Positions 36,094 to 45,365 are shown, counted from the first letter of the stretch. The stretch: 64,000 nucleotides of DNA from Streptacidiphilus jeojiense (GCF_000719095.1 NZ_JOEH01000032.1:39599-103598); one strand, 5' to 3'. Numbers and translations are program-made. The notes: a model not told the origin generated them from the sequence alone.

Positions 36094-39000
36094 GTGTTTA
36101 CGCATCTGCAGGTCGCGTCCGGCTACTCGGCCCGCTACGGGGCCTCGCTGCCCGACGCCCTGATCGCCGCCGCGGCGGAGCGGAACCTGACCGCCCTGGC
36201 ACTGACCGACCGGGACACCGTCGCCGGCAGCGTGCGGTTCGCCAAGGCCGCGATGAAGGCGAACATCCGCCCGCTGTTCGGCGTCGACCTAGCTGTCGCC
36301 CCTTCCGAGCCCGCGGCGTCGACCGCTGGGCGGCGGTCGCCGGCGCGCGGTGGCGCGTTCGTGGACGAGTCCGCCCCACGGGTCACCGTCCTGGCCCGCG
36401 ACCGCTCCGGCTGGGCAGCGATCTGCCGCATGATCAGCGCCGCCCACGCCGACCCGGCCGACCGCCGACCGCTGCTGACCTGGTCGGCGCTGCGCCAGCA
36501 CGCCGGTCCCGGGCTCACGGTGCTACTGGGTCCGGACTCCGAGCCGCTGCGCGCCCTGTCCGCCGGACGCCCGGACCGCGCCACCGAGCTCCTGACCCCC
36601 TGGCGCGAGGCCTTCGGCGACCAACTGCGCCTGGCCGCGGTCGCCCACCGCCAGGGCGACACCGGACCCGGCTCGCTGCGCCTGGCCGCCCGCACCGTGG
36701 GCCTGGCCGCCGACCTGGGCATCGGGGCGGTGCTGTCCAACTCGGTGCGCTACGCCCACCGGTCCCAGGCGCCGATCGCGGACGTGCTGGACTCCGCGCG
36801 CCGCCTGGTGCCCATGCACGAGCAGTCCCCGGACCCGGGCGAGCGCTGGCTCAAGCCCGCCGCCGCCATGCAGGAGATCGCCGAGCGGATCGCTCGGGCT
36901 GCCGGCCAGGAGCACGGCGGCGCCGCCCGGCTGCTTGCCGCCACCGAGGACACCGCCGCCGGTTGCCGCCTGGACCCGCACGGCGACCTGGGGATCGGAC
37001 AGGTGTTCCTGCCCGAGGACACCCTGATCGGCGCCGACGTCCGTCCGGCCCACCGGGTGCTGGCGTCGCGGTGCGTGCGCGGCATGGTGCTGCGCGGCTA
37101 CCACCACGACGGGCCCACCTGGCGGCGCCTGGACCATGAACTCGACATCATCGGCCAGTTGGGATTCGAGAGCTATTTCCTGGCGATCGGCTCGGTGGTC
37201 GACGACGCCCGCGCCGCCGGCATCCGCGCCGCGGCCCGCGGGTCGGGGGCGGGGTCACTGGTGGTGCACCTGCTGGGGATCGCCGCGGCGAACCCGATGG
37301 ACCACGGCCTGCTGATGGAGCGATTCCTCTCCCCGCACCGGCGCACCCTGCCCGACATCGACGTCGATGTCGAGAGCGCCCGGCGACTGGAGGTGTATCA
37401 GCAGATTTTCGACCGGTTCGGGACTGAACGGACCTGCGCCATCGCCATGCCCGAGACGTACCGGGTGCGGCACGCGATCCGCGACGCCGGCGCCGCCCTG
37501 GGCATCGACCCGGACGAGGTCGGACGCCTGGCCAAGGCATTCCCGCACATCCGGGCCAAGGACGCCCGCTCCGCCCTGGCCGAGCTGCCCGAGCTGCGCG
37601 AGACCGCCCGTCACGCGGAGAAGTACGGGCGGCTGTGGGACCTGGTGGAGGGCCTGGACGCGCTGCCGCGCGGGGTCGCGATGCACCCGTGCGGCGTGGT
37701 CATCTCCGACGCCGGCCTGCTGGACCGCACCCCGGTCGTGCCGACCTCCGGGGAGGCGTTGCCGATGAGCCAGTTCGACAAGGAGGACGTCGAAGACCTC
37801 GGGTTGATCAAGCTGGACGTCCTGGGGGTGCGGCTGCAGTCCGCGATGGCACACGCCGTCGTGGAGATCCAGCGCACCACCGGAAAGAAGATCGACCTGG
37901 ACAGCCCCCGCGACGTACCCCCGGGCGATCAGGCAGCCTACGAGCTGATCCGCTCGGCCCAGACGCTGGGCTGCTTCCAGATTGAGTCGCCGGGCCAGCG
38001 TGACCTGATCGGCCGTCTGCAGCCGGAGACCTTCGAGGACTTGGTCATCGATATCAGTCTCTTCAGGCCGGGGCCTGTGGCTGCTGACATGATCACGCCA
38101 TTCATTGAGGCCCGGCGCGGCAAGCGGACCCCCGTGTACCCGCACCCGGACCTGGTGCCCGCACTGGAGAGCACGCTGGGTGTGGTGGTGTTCAACGAGC
38201 AGGTCATGCAGATCGTCAGCGTGATGACGGGCTGTGATCTGGGGTGGGCCGACGTCACCCGCCGCGCCCTGGGCGACCCGCAGCGGATCCCCAAGGTGCA
38301 GGCGTGGTTCCGCGCCCAGTCCCTGGGGCGCGGCTACACCACCCAGGTGGTGGACCAGGTGTGGGAGATCCTTTCCGCGATGGCCAGCTACGGCTTCGCC
38401 AAGGCCCACGCCACCGCGTTCGCCGTCCCGACCTACCAGTCCGCCTGGCTGAAGGCCCACTTCCCGGCCGCCTTCTACGCCGGCGTGCTCACCCACGACC
38501 CGGGCATGTACCCCAAGCGACTGATCGTCGCCGACGCCCGCCGGTTCGGCGTGCCGATCCTGCCCGTTGACGTCCAGCAGTCCGCAGCCGACTACCGCAC
38601 CGAATCCGTCGACACTCCCGAGGGACCCGTCCTCGGGGTGCGGTTGGCGCTGTCGGAGGTGCACGGGATCTCGCAGGAGCAGACCGCGCGGATGGTCGAC
38701 GGCCAGCCCTACCAGTCGCTCGCCGACTGGTATGCCCGCGCTCGCCCCGCCCTCCCGGTGGCGGAGCGCCTGGCCCGGATCGGAGCACTGGAGTCACTGG
38801 GACGCGGAACCCACCGCCGGGACCTGCTGCTGCAGATCACCGAGCTGCACCGCCAGCACCAGGCCACCGCGATCCCCACGCAGCTGGCCCTGGCGGACTC
38901 CACCAGCGCCCCGGCTCCCTCCGGCCTGCCGGTCATGACCGCCCAGGAGGAACTCGGGGCGGAGCTGGCGGTGCTGGGCCTGGACGGCTCGCGGCATCTG

Positions 39001-39552
39001 ATGTCCGATCACCACCAGCTGCTGTCCGAGCTCGGGGTGGTACCCGCCCACCGGCTGGCCGACCTGCAGACCGGTGCGCAGGTCCTGGTCGCCGGCGCGA
39101 AGGTCGCCAACCAGACCCCACCGAACCGCACCGGCAAGAGGATCCTCTTCGCGACCCTGGACGACGGCACCGGCCTGATCGACCTCGCCTTCTTCGACGA
39201 CGCCCAGCACTGCGCCGGCACGGTCTTCCACTGCTTCCTGCTCCTGGTGCGCGGGACCATCGCACGCCGCGGACCGCGCAGCCTGAGCGTGGTCGGCAAC
39301 CAGGCCTGGAACCTCGCCGACCTCGCCGCAGCCCGCGAGCACGGCGGCCTGGACGCGGTCCTGCGGCAGCTCGCCACCGCCGCCACCCACCCCACAGCCC
39401 CCGCCGACGCCGAGGACGCGACGGACCCGGACCGGGTGCTGACCCTTCCCACCGGCTACACCCTCGCGCCCTGGGCCGACCTGCGACCGGCCGGCGGCGA
39501 CGCCACCGCGACCCGGAAACTGTGGACGTCCTCACCGGGGAGCGCCGGATGA
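36094..39552 (+). CDS. dnaE2: DnaE2-type error-prone DNA polymerase III alpha subunit
   Basis: A 1152-residue C-family polymerase. An N-terminal PHP domain (residues 1-~250) starts HLQVASGYSARYGAS. Its metal ligands are partly lost (LTDRD in place of LTDHD), as seen in non-proofreading DnaE2 proteins. The palm Asp pair is in LPDIDVDVES near residue 420. Fingers and a C-terminal OB-fold (VLVAGAKVANQTPPNRTGKR) follow. I choose GTG 36094 because AAGGGA precedes it and the PHP motif follows directly. DnaE2 carries out translesion synthesis with ImuB and the sliding clamp. An SOS box lies upstream, and the next gene overlaps by 4 bases. Confidence 0.9.
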   Translation: MFTHLQVASGYSARYGASLPDALIAAAAERNLTALALTDRDTVAGSVRFAKAAMKANIRPLFGVDLAVAPSEPAASTAGRRSPARGGAFVDESAPRVTVLARDRSGWAAICRMISAAHADPADRRPLLTWSALRQHAGPGLTVLLGPDSEPLRALSAGRPDRATELLTPWREAFGDQLRLAAVAHRQGDTGPGSLRLAARTVGLAADLGIGAVLSNSVRYAHRSQAPIADVLDSARRLVPMHEQSPDPGERWLKPAAAMQEIAERIARAAGQEHGGAARLLAATEDTAAGCRLDPHGDLGIGQVFLPEDTLIGADVRPAHRVLASRCVRGMVLRGYHHDGPTWRRLDHELDIIGQLGFESYFLAIGSVVDDARAAGIRAAARGSGAGSLVVHLLGIAAANPMDHGLLMERFLSPHRRTLPDIDVDVESARRLEVYQQIFDRFGTERTCAIAMPETYRVRHAIRDAGAALGIDPDEVGRLAKAFPHIRAKDARSALAELPELRETARHAEKYGRLWDLVEGLDALPRGVAMHPCGVVISDAGLLDRTPVVPTSGEALPMSQFDKEDVEDLGLIKLDVLGVRLQSAMAHAVVEIQRTTGKKIDLDSPRDVPPGDQAAYELIRSAQTLGCFQIESPGQRDLIGRLQPETFEDLVIDISLFRPGPVAADMITPFIEARRGKRTPVYPHPDLVPALESTLGVVVFNEQVMQIVSVMTGCDLGWADVTRRALGDPQRIPKVQAWFRAQSLGRGYTTQVVDQVWEILSAMASYGFAKAHATAFAVPTYQSAWLKAHFPAAFYAGVLTHDPGMYPKRLIVADARRFGVPILPVDVQQSAADYRTESVDTPEGPVLGVRLALSEVHGISQEQTARMVDGQPYQSLADWYARARPALPVAERLARIGALESLGRGTHRRDLLLQITELHRQHQATAIPTQLALADSTSAPAPSGLPVMTAQEELGAELAVLGLDGSRHLMSDHHQLLSELGVVPAHRLADLQTGAQVLVAGAKVANQTPPNRTGKRILFATLDDGTGLIDLAFFDDAQHCAGTVFHCFLLLVRGTIARRGPRSLSVVGNQAWNLADLAAAREHGGLDAVLRQLATAATHPTAPADAEDATDPDRVLTLPTGYTLAPWADLRPAGGDATATRKLWTSSPGSAG

Positions 39553-40559
39553 ACGCTGATCGCCGCAGTATCGCCTACGCCCACTTCCACCACGTGAATG
39601 AGGAGGTGTATCGGCAGATCTTCGACTCCCTGGCCGACATCACCCCCGTCGTCCAGGCCCTGCCCACCGATGCCGCCCTGCTGGACCTCACCGGCGCCCT
39701 GGGCTACTTCCACGCCACCCCGGCCAGCCTGGCCCTGCTGCTCCAGGTCAAGGTCATGGCGCGGTTCGGGATCACCGCCACCGTCGGCATCGCCGAAAAC
39801 CGCCTGCTCGCCACCCTCGCCGCCCAGACCACCGCGCCCGGCTCGATCCAGGTCCTGTCCGCCGACCCGCAGCAGATCACCGCCTTCCTGGACCCGCTGC
39901 CGGTCCAGGCCCTGCCCGACATCGGCCCCAAGACCGCCAAGGCCCTCGCCCGTTACGGCCTGCACACCATCGCCGACCTGCGCCCGGTACCGCTGACCAC
40001 CCTGCAGCGCATCACCACCGCCACCACCGGACGCCTGCTCGCCGAACGCGCAGCCGGCACCGACCCTCGGACCGTGCAGCCCCAAGGACCCCCGACCACC
40101 CTGTCCACCAGCCGCGCCTTCCCCCGCGACACCCTCAACCCGACCGCCGCCCGCAGCGCCCTGCTGTCCATCGCCCTGGAACTCGGCGCCCGGCTGCGCC
40201 ACACCGCCCAGGTCACCGGACGCCTGGAACTCGAGGTACGCATGGCCGACCGGTCCAGCACCACCCGGGCCCGCACATTGCGCGAGGCCACCGACCACAC
40301 CGCGGCTCTCCAACACACCATCACCGACCTCTACGACACCCTGGCGCTGCAACGCGCCCGGCTGCGCTCGGTGACCGTCCGCGCTCAGCAACTGCGCCCG
40401 GTCCAGGACTCCAGCTTCCAGCTGACGTTCGACCGCCGCACCGAGCTCCGCCGCCGCCTGGACCCCCTGCTGGACCGGGCCAACGATCGGTTCGGCCCCG
40501 ATGCCCTGCACTTCGCCGCCCTGCTGAGCGATCCGCGCCGTCACCGCAACGCCGCGTAG
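39549..40559 (+). CDS. ImuB-like catalytically degenerate Y-family polymerase
   Basis: A 336-residue protein from ATG 39549, overlapping the dnaE2 stop (ATGA). The Y-family order is kept: a short palm/fingers portion, a helix-hairpin-helix (LPDIGPKTAKALARYGLHTI) near 120-140, and a little-finger domain. The catalytic motif HVDMDAFFASVE is replaced by YAHFHHVNEEVYRQ and the SxDE motif by ALLDLTGAL, so the acidic residues are missing. This matches ImuB, a non-catalytic adaptor between DnaE2, ImuA' and the beta clamp. I see no imuA' in the window and no obvious clamp-binding pentapeptide. Confidence 0.82.
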   Translation: MNADRRSIAYAHFHHVNEEVYRQIFDSLADITPVVQALPTDAALLDLTGALGYFHATPASLALLLQVKVMARFGITATVGIAENRLLATLAAQTTAPGSIQVLSADPQQITAFLDPLPVQALPDIGPKTAKALARYGLHTIADLRPVPLTTLQRITTATTGRLLAERAAGTDPRTVQPQGPPTTLSTSRAFPRDTLNPTAARSALLSIALELGARLRHTAQVTGRLELEVRMADRSSTTRARTLREATDHTAALQHTITDLYDTLALQRARLRSVTVRAQQLRPVQDSSFQLTFDRRTELRRRLDPLLDRANDRFGPDALHFAALLSDPRRHRNAA

Positions 40560-40748
40560 GCGATCGTGCCCCCGGCCCCGCCGGGACCATCTCCGTCACC
40601 GGGATCGGCCACTGTCAGTGTCATGACGACCCTGCCCGCGCAATTCCCAGCTCGACTCTGGCGGTGGGGACTGAACCTCGACGTCCGGTCCTTCGAAGTC
40701 GGCACGGTGCCACCTGGTGAAGGCGGCGCCGATCCATCTCGAGCAGGC

Positions 40749-41252
40749 CTACACCGGTGCAGCCGCCTTCTGCTGTTGCTGGCTCAGTAGTTTGCTCCAG
40801 ATCTCCGACCAGTTGAGTGCCTCGCGCGCGGGCCGGACCGGCGGAACGGGCTGGTTCTCCAGACAGAGGACTTCGGCGAGCGGAGTGCCCCAGGTCGCCC
40901 ACTGGCGCAGCAGGTAGTGGCCGATGAGCTTGATCTGCTGGGAGTCGGCAAAGTCGATGGCCGGTTCTGAGAAGGAGCCGTTGGTAATAGCGACCACGAC
41001 ATCGGCCCCATGAACGGGGCGGGCCGTCCCGTTCAGCGCGTACAGCACCGGCGCGCCCACGCTTTTGCCGCGGCGCGTGTGCTTGCACTGGATGACCACA
41101 CGAGTCCGGCCGTCCGGGGCCACGGCGATGACATCCGCGCCCCGGTCGTTGACCCCACCGCATGCCTGCTCGATGGTGAAGCCGTCCCGCTCGGCCAAGT
41201 CCGCTACAGCGAGCTCGAACTGAGTGAAGGACATCTCGCGAATTCGGTCCAA
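40749..41252 (-). CDS. Mrr-like restriction endonuclease domain, 5' end unresolved
   Basis: A PD-(D/E)XK domain of the Mrr_cat type: FTQFELAVADLAERDGF, then DRGADVIAVAPDGRTRVV and IQCKHT, giving D...QxK. Mrr enzymes cut modified DNA. The only normal in-frame starts are TTG 41252 and ATG 41234, yet the same frame upstream reads as convincing protein (DFSLAEEAIACWRASLSVKD, then IQKLVAAEREAAHGLALRED) back to the end of the preceding gene at 41431, with no ATG, GTG or TTG. So the protein is either frameshift-fused to the preceding gene or begins at a CTG. The domain call is firm, the start is not. Confidence 0.72.
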   Translation of the reverse strand: MDRIREMSFTQFELAVADLAERDGFTIEQACGGVNDRGADVIAVAPDGRTRVVIQCKHTRRGKSVGAPVLYALNGTARPVHGADVVVAITNGSFSEPAIDFADSQQIKLIGHYLLRQWATWGTPLAEVLCLENQPVPPVRPAREALNWSEIWSKLLSQQQQKAAAPV

Positions 41253-41430
41253 GGTGATGCTGTGCCCTGACCGGCACAGCCCGCGATATTGGTCCTCGCG
41301 CAGGGCGAGGCCGTGCGCGGCCTCGCGCTCCGCCGCGACGAGCTTCTGGATCCTGTCCTTAACACTGAGGCTCGCTCGCCAGCAGGCGATCGCCTCCTCG
41401 GCCAGAGAGAAGTCACCCGTGCGGGAGCGG

Positions 41431-41826
41431 TCAAGGCGTCGCCGAATCCGGTGAGTCCTTTTGCAGGGCCAGATAGATCTCTGCGACGCGGCGGTGCAGG
41501 CCCCGGACCTTGTCCGACTCCCGCCGGAGGGCGTCGCCGGTCCGTATCGCGAGCTGCCGGCACTCCTGGTCCGTCGGCGTCGTATCGTCCGGCTTCACCA
41601 GGGAACGCAGACGTTCCCGTGCTGCCGCCGCTCTGCTTTCAAGGTCCTTCTTCTGGCGGTCGAGGGCACTGTAGATGTCCAGGACAACACGAGCTTCCAC
41701 CATGCACAGGTGGGATGCCAGCAGGTCGTCCTGGTCGGCGTGCGCCAGGTAGGTACCGACGGAGCGGGTGAAGGCTTTGTCGAGCAGGCGGGGCGGGAGG
41801 ACGGCGGCGTCAGTATCGATGATCAC
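41431..41826 (-). CDS. Hypothetical coiled-coil protein upstream of Mrr-like gene
   Basis: A 131-residue protein from ATG 41826 (MIIDTDAAVLPPRLLDKAFT...) with a helical, probably coiled-coil C-terminal half (DRQKKDLESRAAAARERLRS). Its stop lies exactly where the frame of the Mrr-like protein takes over, so the two may be one polypeptide broken by a one-base shift or joined by frameshifting. Alone, I do not recognise it. Confidence 0.55.
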   Translation of the reverse strand: MIIDTDAAVLPPRLLDKAFTRSVGTYLAHADQDDLLASHLCMVEARVVLDIYSALDRQKKDLESRAAAARERLRSLVKPDDTTPTDQECRQLAIRTGDALRRESDKVRGLHRRVAEIYLALQKDSPDSATP

Positions 41827-42030
41827 CGCCGGAGGCTACACACTGCTCCTGACATTCGTGTATCCGCGTGCTGCTGTGATAACCGCAGATCAGCGCGCTG
41901 CGGCCGTGGTCTGATGCCGCATCGGCCGCCGGGTCTGTGGGCGGGGGCGAGCGCGATCCGGTGCCACTCGATCCGGTGAGAGCATGCCGAGGAAGGTGAC
42001 CGTCGGACCCTCGCGGGGGTTGGGGCGATC

Positions 42031-42462
42031 ATGACGATGAATCGCCGGACCTGGATCGCCGCTGCTGTGCTGCTGGCCCTCGTGCCCTCGGTCTCTGCGG
42101 CCGATGCGGCGCCTCGTACCCGCGCCCAGCAGATCGACCTCAGGATCAACGCCGGTGCTGCCTACGGCGTAGTCGGCCTCGCGGTCACGCGCGAGGGCCG
42201 TGGCTTCCGTCTGCGCGGCAATCTGATCAACTCATCCGATGCGGTTCGCGCGGGCGAGTACGACGGGGACGACTGCGTCGAACTGGTTGCCCAGGAGATG
42301 TACTTTGGCCTGGGTACCACCGGGAACTCTGTGGCCAAGCTCTGCCACTACGGGGACGTCTACATCGACCGCCGCACCAGCCACAGCAGCATCCGGCTGG
42401 TCGCCCACGACCAGCGCAGGGGCGACAGCGCCGAGTCCCGCATCGTCACTCTGACCGGTTGA
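42031..42462 (+). CDS. Small secreted protein
   Basis: A 143-residue protein with a classical signal peptide (RRTWIAAAVLLALVPSVSAA), cleavage likely after ADA near residue 26. The mature part looks beta-rich with two Cys (DDCVEL and KLCHYGD), consistent with one disulfide. There is no lipobox. Function unknown. ATG 42031 or the next Met (42037) may be used. Confidence 0.6.
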   Translation: MTMNRRTWIAAAVLLALVPSVSAADAAPRTRAQQIDLRINAGAAYGVVGLAVTREGRGFRLRGNLINSSDAVRAGEYDGDDCVELVAQEMYFGLGTTGNSVAKLCHYGDVYIDRRTSHSSIRLVAHDQRRGDSAESRIVTLTG

Positions 42463-42605
42463 GGCCGCGTGCCGCCGGGAGCCGCGGCCGGTTGGCCGCC
42501 TTCAGCAGGCGCCTCGGACGGTGGATCACCGATAACCGGGCCTGGCCCCCTGTCGTTCGCTGTGTGTGCGACCCGTCCGAGGGGAGCGTCAGGAGGGGAG
42601 CGGCG

Positions 42606-42965
42606 ATGCGGATTGCCATCAGGAGCGGCCCGGCGCAGGAGAACCCAGTCCCACCGGCCGCACATGTGGCTGCGACGCTTCAGGACTGCCCGGAGCCGCA
42701 GTGCGAAGCCCCGGCGGGTCTTCCCTGCCGGGGCCCGGGCGGCGTCATGGTGCACGAGCACCAGGCCCGTCACGATCTCGCGGTCAAGCGGAGCCGCGAC
42801 GGGCGCTGGTCCACCACCAGGGCGCCCAGTCGGCGGATCTACTCCACACCGCTCGTCGGCTCCCGCTCGCCCCAGCGCGCCCGCGACGGGCAGGCCGGCC
42901 CGGCTGAACCGGGCCAGCGCGCCGTCGACGCCGCTACGGCGGCGAGCGCGGCGCCCCCGGGATGA
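42606..42965 (+). CDS. Small zinc-finger-like actinomycete protein
   Basis: A 119-residue protein. The segment CPEPQCEAPAGLPCRGPGG followed by HEHQARH matches a short CxxxC...C...H motif common in small Streptomyces proteins and likely to bind zinc. The C-terminal half is Ala/Arg-rich and less certain. ATG 42606 is chosen because the frame before it is not natural. Role unknown. Confidence 0.5.
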   Translation: MRIAIRSGPAQENPVPPAAHVAATLQDCPEPQCEAPAGLPCRGPGGVMVHEHQARHDLAVKRSRDGRWSTTRAPSRRIYSTPLVGSRSPQRARDGQAGPAEPGQRAVDAATAASAAPPG

Positions 42966-43032
42966 CCGGGGCGGCCGGGGCGCGGTGATGGGGCGACCCG
43001 GGTCCGCCCGCCCGCCGGGCCGGTTAGAGCGG

Positions 43033-43920
43033 TTAGAGCTCCGTCCAGCCGCACGGCTGCGAGCGCCCGTCCAGGGCCGTCCACACCGCAGCACCGGGAC
43101 CGTACGCTTCCAGGTCCTCCAGCCGGGCCACGCCGACCGGCACCTTGCGCACCAGGTGCGCGGCCAGGGGGTGCGCGCCGGCCATGGACTTGAGGTCCTC
43201 GATGCGGTGGCGCAGACCCTGCTCGCCGCAGTTGGTGATGACGAACAGCACCCGGGGGTACTTCGGGTAGAACCGCTGCCACATCGGCATCGTGCTCTGG
43301 TTCTGCGCCGCGCTGCGGCGTCCCGGTGGGACCGGGGTGTAGTCCAGGAACCGCGCGTAGGCGATCAGCTTGGCGGCCAGCCGCTCCGAGGACATGGTGG
43401 CGCGGTCGACCTCCACGAACGCCCGGTACTGCACCCGTCCTTCGGGGGTGTTGGCGGTGTAGCGCAGCAGCGCGTCGGCGATCACCGCGTCCTGGTGGTG
43501 GTCGGTGACCTTGTGCAGGACCTCGGGGATCCAGTCGAGCACCCCGTACTCGTCCCCGCGGGTCCGGGCTTCGGCCAGGAAGGCCAGGTGGGCGCGCAGC
43601 ACCGTGAGGGTGTGGGCGGCGCGCAGCCGCACGGCCAGGGGGTCGGCGGCCACCGGGGGGCAGGTGCGCCCGCGCAGTTCGGGCCAGTCCGCGGCGACCT
43701 GGCGTCCGTAGTCGGTCAGGTGCCAGACCCCGGCGCCGCCGGGCGGTGCTTTCACGAGGTCCGCCAGGCCCTGGGCGCGCAGCTGGTTCATCTTCTTGCG
43801 CGGCCATTCCAGGGACCGCTCCGGTGACAGGAGCTGGCCCAGCTGGGCGAGGGTGGCCATGCGGTGCTGGAACAGGACGGCGATGGCCTGCTGGGCGAAG
43901 GTGGTGTCGGTGGTGGTCAC
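43033..43920 (-). CDS. Replication-relaxation family protein
   Basis: A 295-residue protein from GTG 43920, whose start overlaps the preceding stop (GTGA). An N-terminal winged-helix part (FAQQAIAVLFQHRMATLAQL, then KKMNQLRAQGLADLV) and a C-terminal segment with AFVEVDRATMSSERLAAKL and PRVLFVITNCGEQGLRHRIE match the replication-relaxation family found on actinomycete plasmids. The role is not well defined. The family is thought to act in plasmid replication or relaxation. It may be part of this replicon's maintenance system. Confidence 0.75.
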   Translation of the reverse strand: MTTTDTTFAQQAIAVLFQHRMATLAQLGQLLSPERSLEWPRKKMNQLRAQGLADLVKAPPGGAGVWHLTDYGRQVAADWPELRGRTCPPVAADPLAVRLRAAHTLTVLRAHLAFLAEARTRGDEYGVLDWIPEVLHKVTDHHQDAVIADALLRYTANTPEGRVQYRAFVEVDRATMSSERLAAKLIAYARFLDYTPVPPGRRSAAQNQSTMPMWQRFYPKYPRVLFVITNCGEQGLRHRIEDLKSMAGAHPLAAHLVRKVPVGVARLEDLEAYGPGAAVWTALDGRSQPCGWTEL

Positions 43921-44438
43921 GCGTGCCTCGATTCGGAGCCGGCGGCGCGAGCGGGGGAGCAGGGGGCCGGCGGCTCGACCAGGGAGGTGGCGCCGTCGGC
44001 GCCGCGTGAGGCGGGGAACCACAGGACGACTTCGTCCGGAGCGTCGGCAACAGCCGGGCGCCGGACGGCAGCCGGCCCGCCCAGGGCACTGGCGGGCCCA
44101 CGTCTGTCGCCGCGGATCCGCAGCGCGTCCACCCGCTGTCCGGCGTCGGCCAGCCAGAAGTCGTGGTGGAGCCGCGGGAACTCATCCGCCCGGGCCGGGG
44201 CGCCGGCAGACCGCCCATCGGTGATCAGCCGGAAAGCGGCGGTGCACCGGACGGACGTCTGCAGCACGCTGTCGCAGGTCCCGGCCGGGACGCACGGGAG
44301 CAGCTGCGCGGCGCTGGCCACTGCACGGTGGTGACCGATCCCGGCCGTGCTTCCGCCGGCGGCCAGGAAGGTGTCGGCCACATCCGACGTGGGCGTAGGA
44401 GCTGGAGAGCTGGGCTCTGGTGGAAGCGGCGGGTGCAT
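43917..44438 (-). CDS. Hypothetical protein coupled to the replication-relaxation gene
   Basis: A 173-residue protein from ATG 44438, preceded by AGGAGG. It is Ala/Pro-rich with two Cys near residues 49-55. The stop overlaps the GTG of the next gene, implying coupled translation and a possible shared role in replication. No family was recognised. Confidence 0.6.
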   Translation of the reverse strand: MHPPLPPEPSSPAPTPTSDVADTFLAAGGSTAGIGHHRAVASAAQLLPCVPAGTCDSVLQTSVRCTAAFRLITDGRSAGAPARADEFPRLHHDFWLADAGQRVDALRIRGDRRGPASALGGPAAVRRPAVADAPDEVVLWFPASRGADGATSLVEPPAPCSPARAAGSESRHA

Positions 44439-44610
44439 CGGTGTCCTCCTGAGGAATCGGTGTCGACTCCTGCAGAGAACCCCGTGAAGATCACCAGCCG
44501 ACTTGCCAGATTCACCCGGATGGCATCACGCATCCGCATCGCTGGCGACGTGCGAGAACTGGTGATCACCAGGAGAGTAACCAGCGGGATGCCGCGCTGT
44601 CACCAGAGGC

Positions 44611-45318
44611 CTATGCGGCCCCTTGACCTGCGCGTACCTGTGCCACCAGTCGCTCGGCGTGGCGTTGGGTCACCTCCAGCTCGGCGGCCAGTTCCGCGGT
44701 CGACAGCTCCGGTGACTCGGCCAGCCGCTGCGCGGTCCGCTGCAGCCGCTCCTCCGCCAGCGCCCAGCGCTCCGACTTCAGCACCCAGCCCTGCCGGCCC
44801 GCAATGCCGCTGCGGTTGGGCGCGCCCTGCCGGCCCGGGCCGCCGCCGCGGCCCCGGCGGTTCTCGTTCCAGGTGGCCAGGTCGGCGCGGCGCCAGTGCG
44901 ACACCCCGCACAGCACGTCCTCGGGCCGGACCGGGGGTGCGGTGCCGTCGCGCAGGTAGGACTCCCAGGTCTTCGGCGTGGGCCGTCGGTCCTCGGGCAG
45001 GGCGAGCCGGGCTTCCTCGTAGTCGAGCCGGTCGTCCGGGTGCGGCTGTGTGGGCATCGCGGCGCCGGCCTTGACCGCGGCCCGCTGCTCCGGCGTCAGC
45101 TGACCCCGGCTCAGTTCGCGCGGCAGCGGTGGCACCGGCAGGCCTTTGATCGAGGCGTCCAGCTGGTCCTTGGACCAGAGCCGGACCTTGGCGCCGGTCC
45201 GGCTGAGGACCGGGGGGAGCTTCTCCCAGGCCCGGTGCCGCCGGAACGTGCTCAGGCTGACGCCTTGGGACGCGGCGGCGTAGGCGGAGTCGACGGGGAC
45301 GACGTCAGCGGGGATCAT
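44611..45318 (-). CDS. HTH DNA-binding protein under shared promoter F
   Basis: A 235-residue protein from ATG 45318. The N-terminus (YAAASQGVSLSTFRRHRAWE) resembles an excisionase/MerR-type helix-turn-helix, and the C-terminus has a second HTH-like segment (LSTAELAAELEVTQRHAERL). The middle is charged. Its start overlaps the stop of a 15-residue leader peptide (TGATG), and its promoter matches the five others of the 45-63 kb run. It may regulate replication or be the regulator of that promoter family, but this is inference. Confidence 0.6.
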   Translation of the reverse strand: MIPADVVPVDSAYAAASQGVSLSTFRRHRAWEKLPPVLSRTGAKVRLWSKDQLDASIKGLPVPPLPRELSRGQLTPEQRAAVKAGAAMPTQPHPDDRLDYEEARLALPEDRRPTPKTWESYLRDGTAPPVRPEDVLCGVSHWRRADLATWNENRRGRGGGPGRQGAPNRSGIAGRQGWVLKSERWALAEERLQRTAQRLAESPELSTAELAAELEVTQRHAERLVAQVRAGQGAA

Positions 45319-45365
45319 CACGGCTCCAAGCAGGTAGGTGGCGGGCCACATCCAGTGGGCGACAT
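45318..45365 (-). CDS. Leader peptide F, 15 residues, coupled to the HTH gene
   Basis: ATG 45365 opens MSPTGCGPPPTCLEP and stops with TGA overlapping the ATG of the next gene (TGATG). The ATG sits five bases after the predicted -10 box, so the mRNA would be leaderless and begin with this codon. A Pro-Pro-Pro run can slow ribosomes, and the stop-start overlap allows re-initiation. Too short for homology. Supported by position shared with five other sites. Confidence 0.5.
   Translation of the reverse strand: MSPTGCGPPPTCLEP

Noticed and set aside
39549..40559. Calling the second polymerase an active DNA polymerase IV (DinB)
   Set aside because: The metal-binding acids in both catalytic motifs are missing, which fits ImuB rather than DinB.
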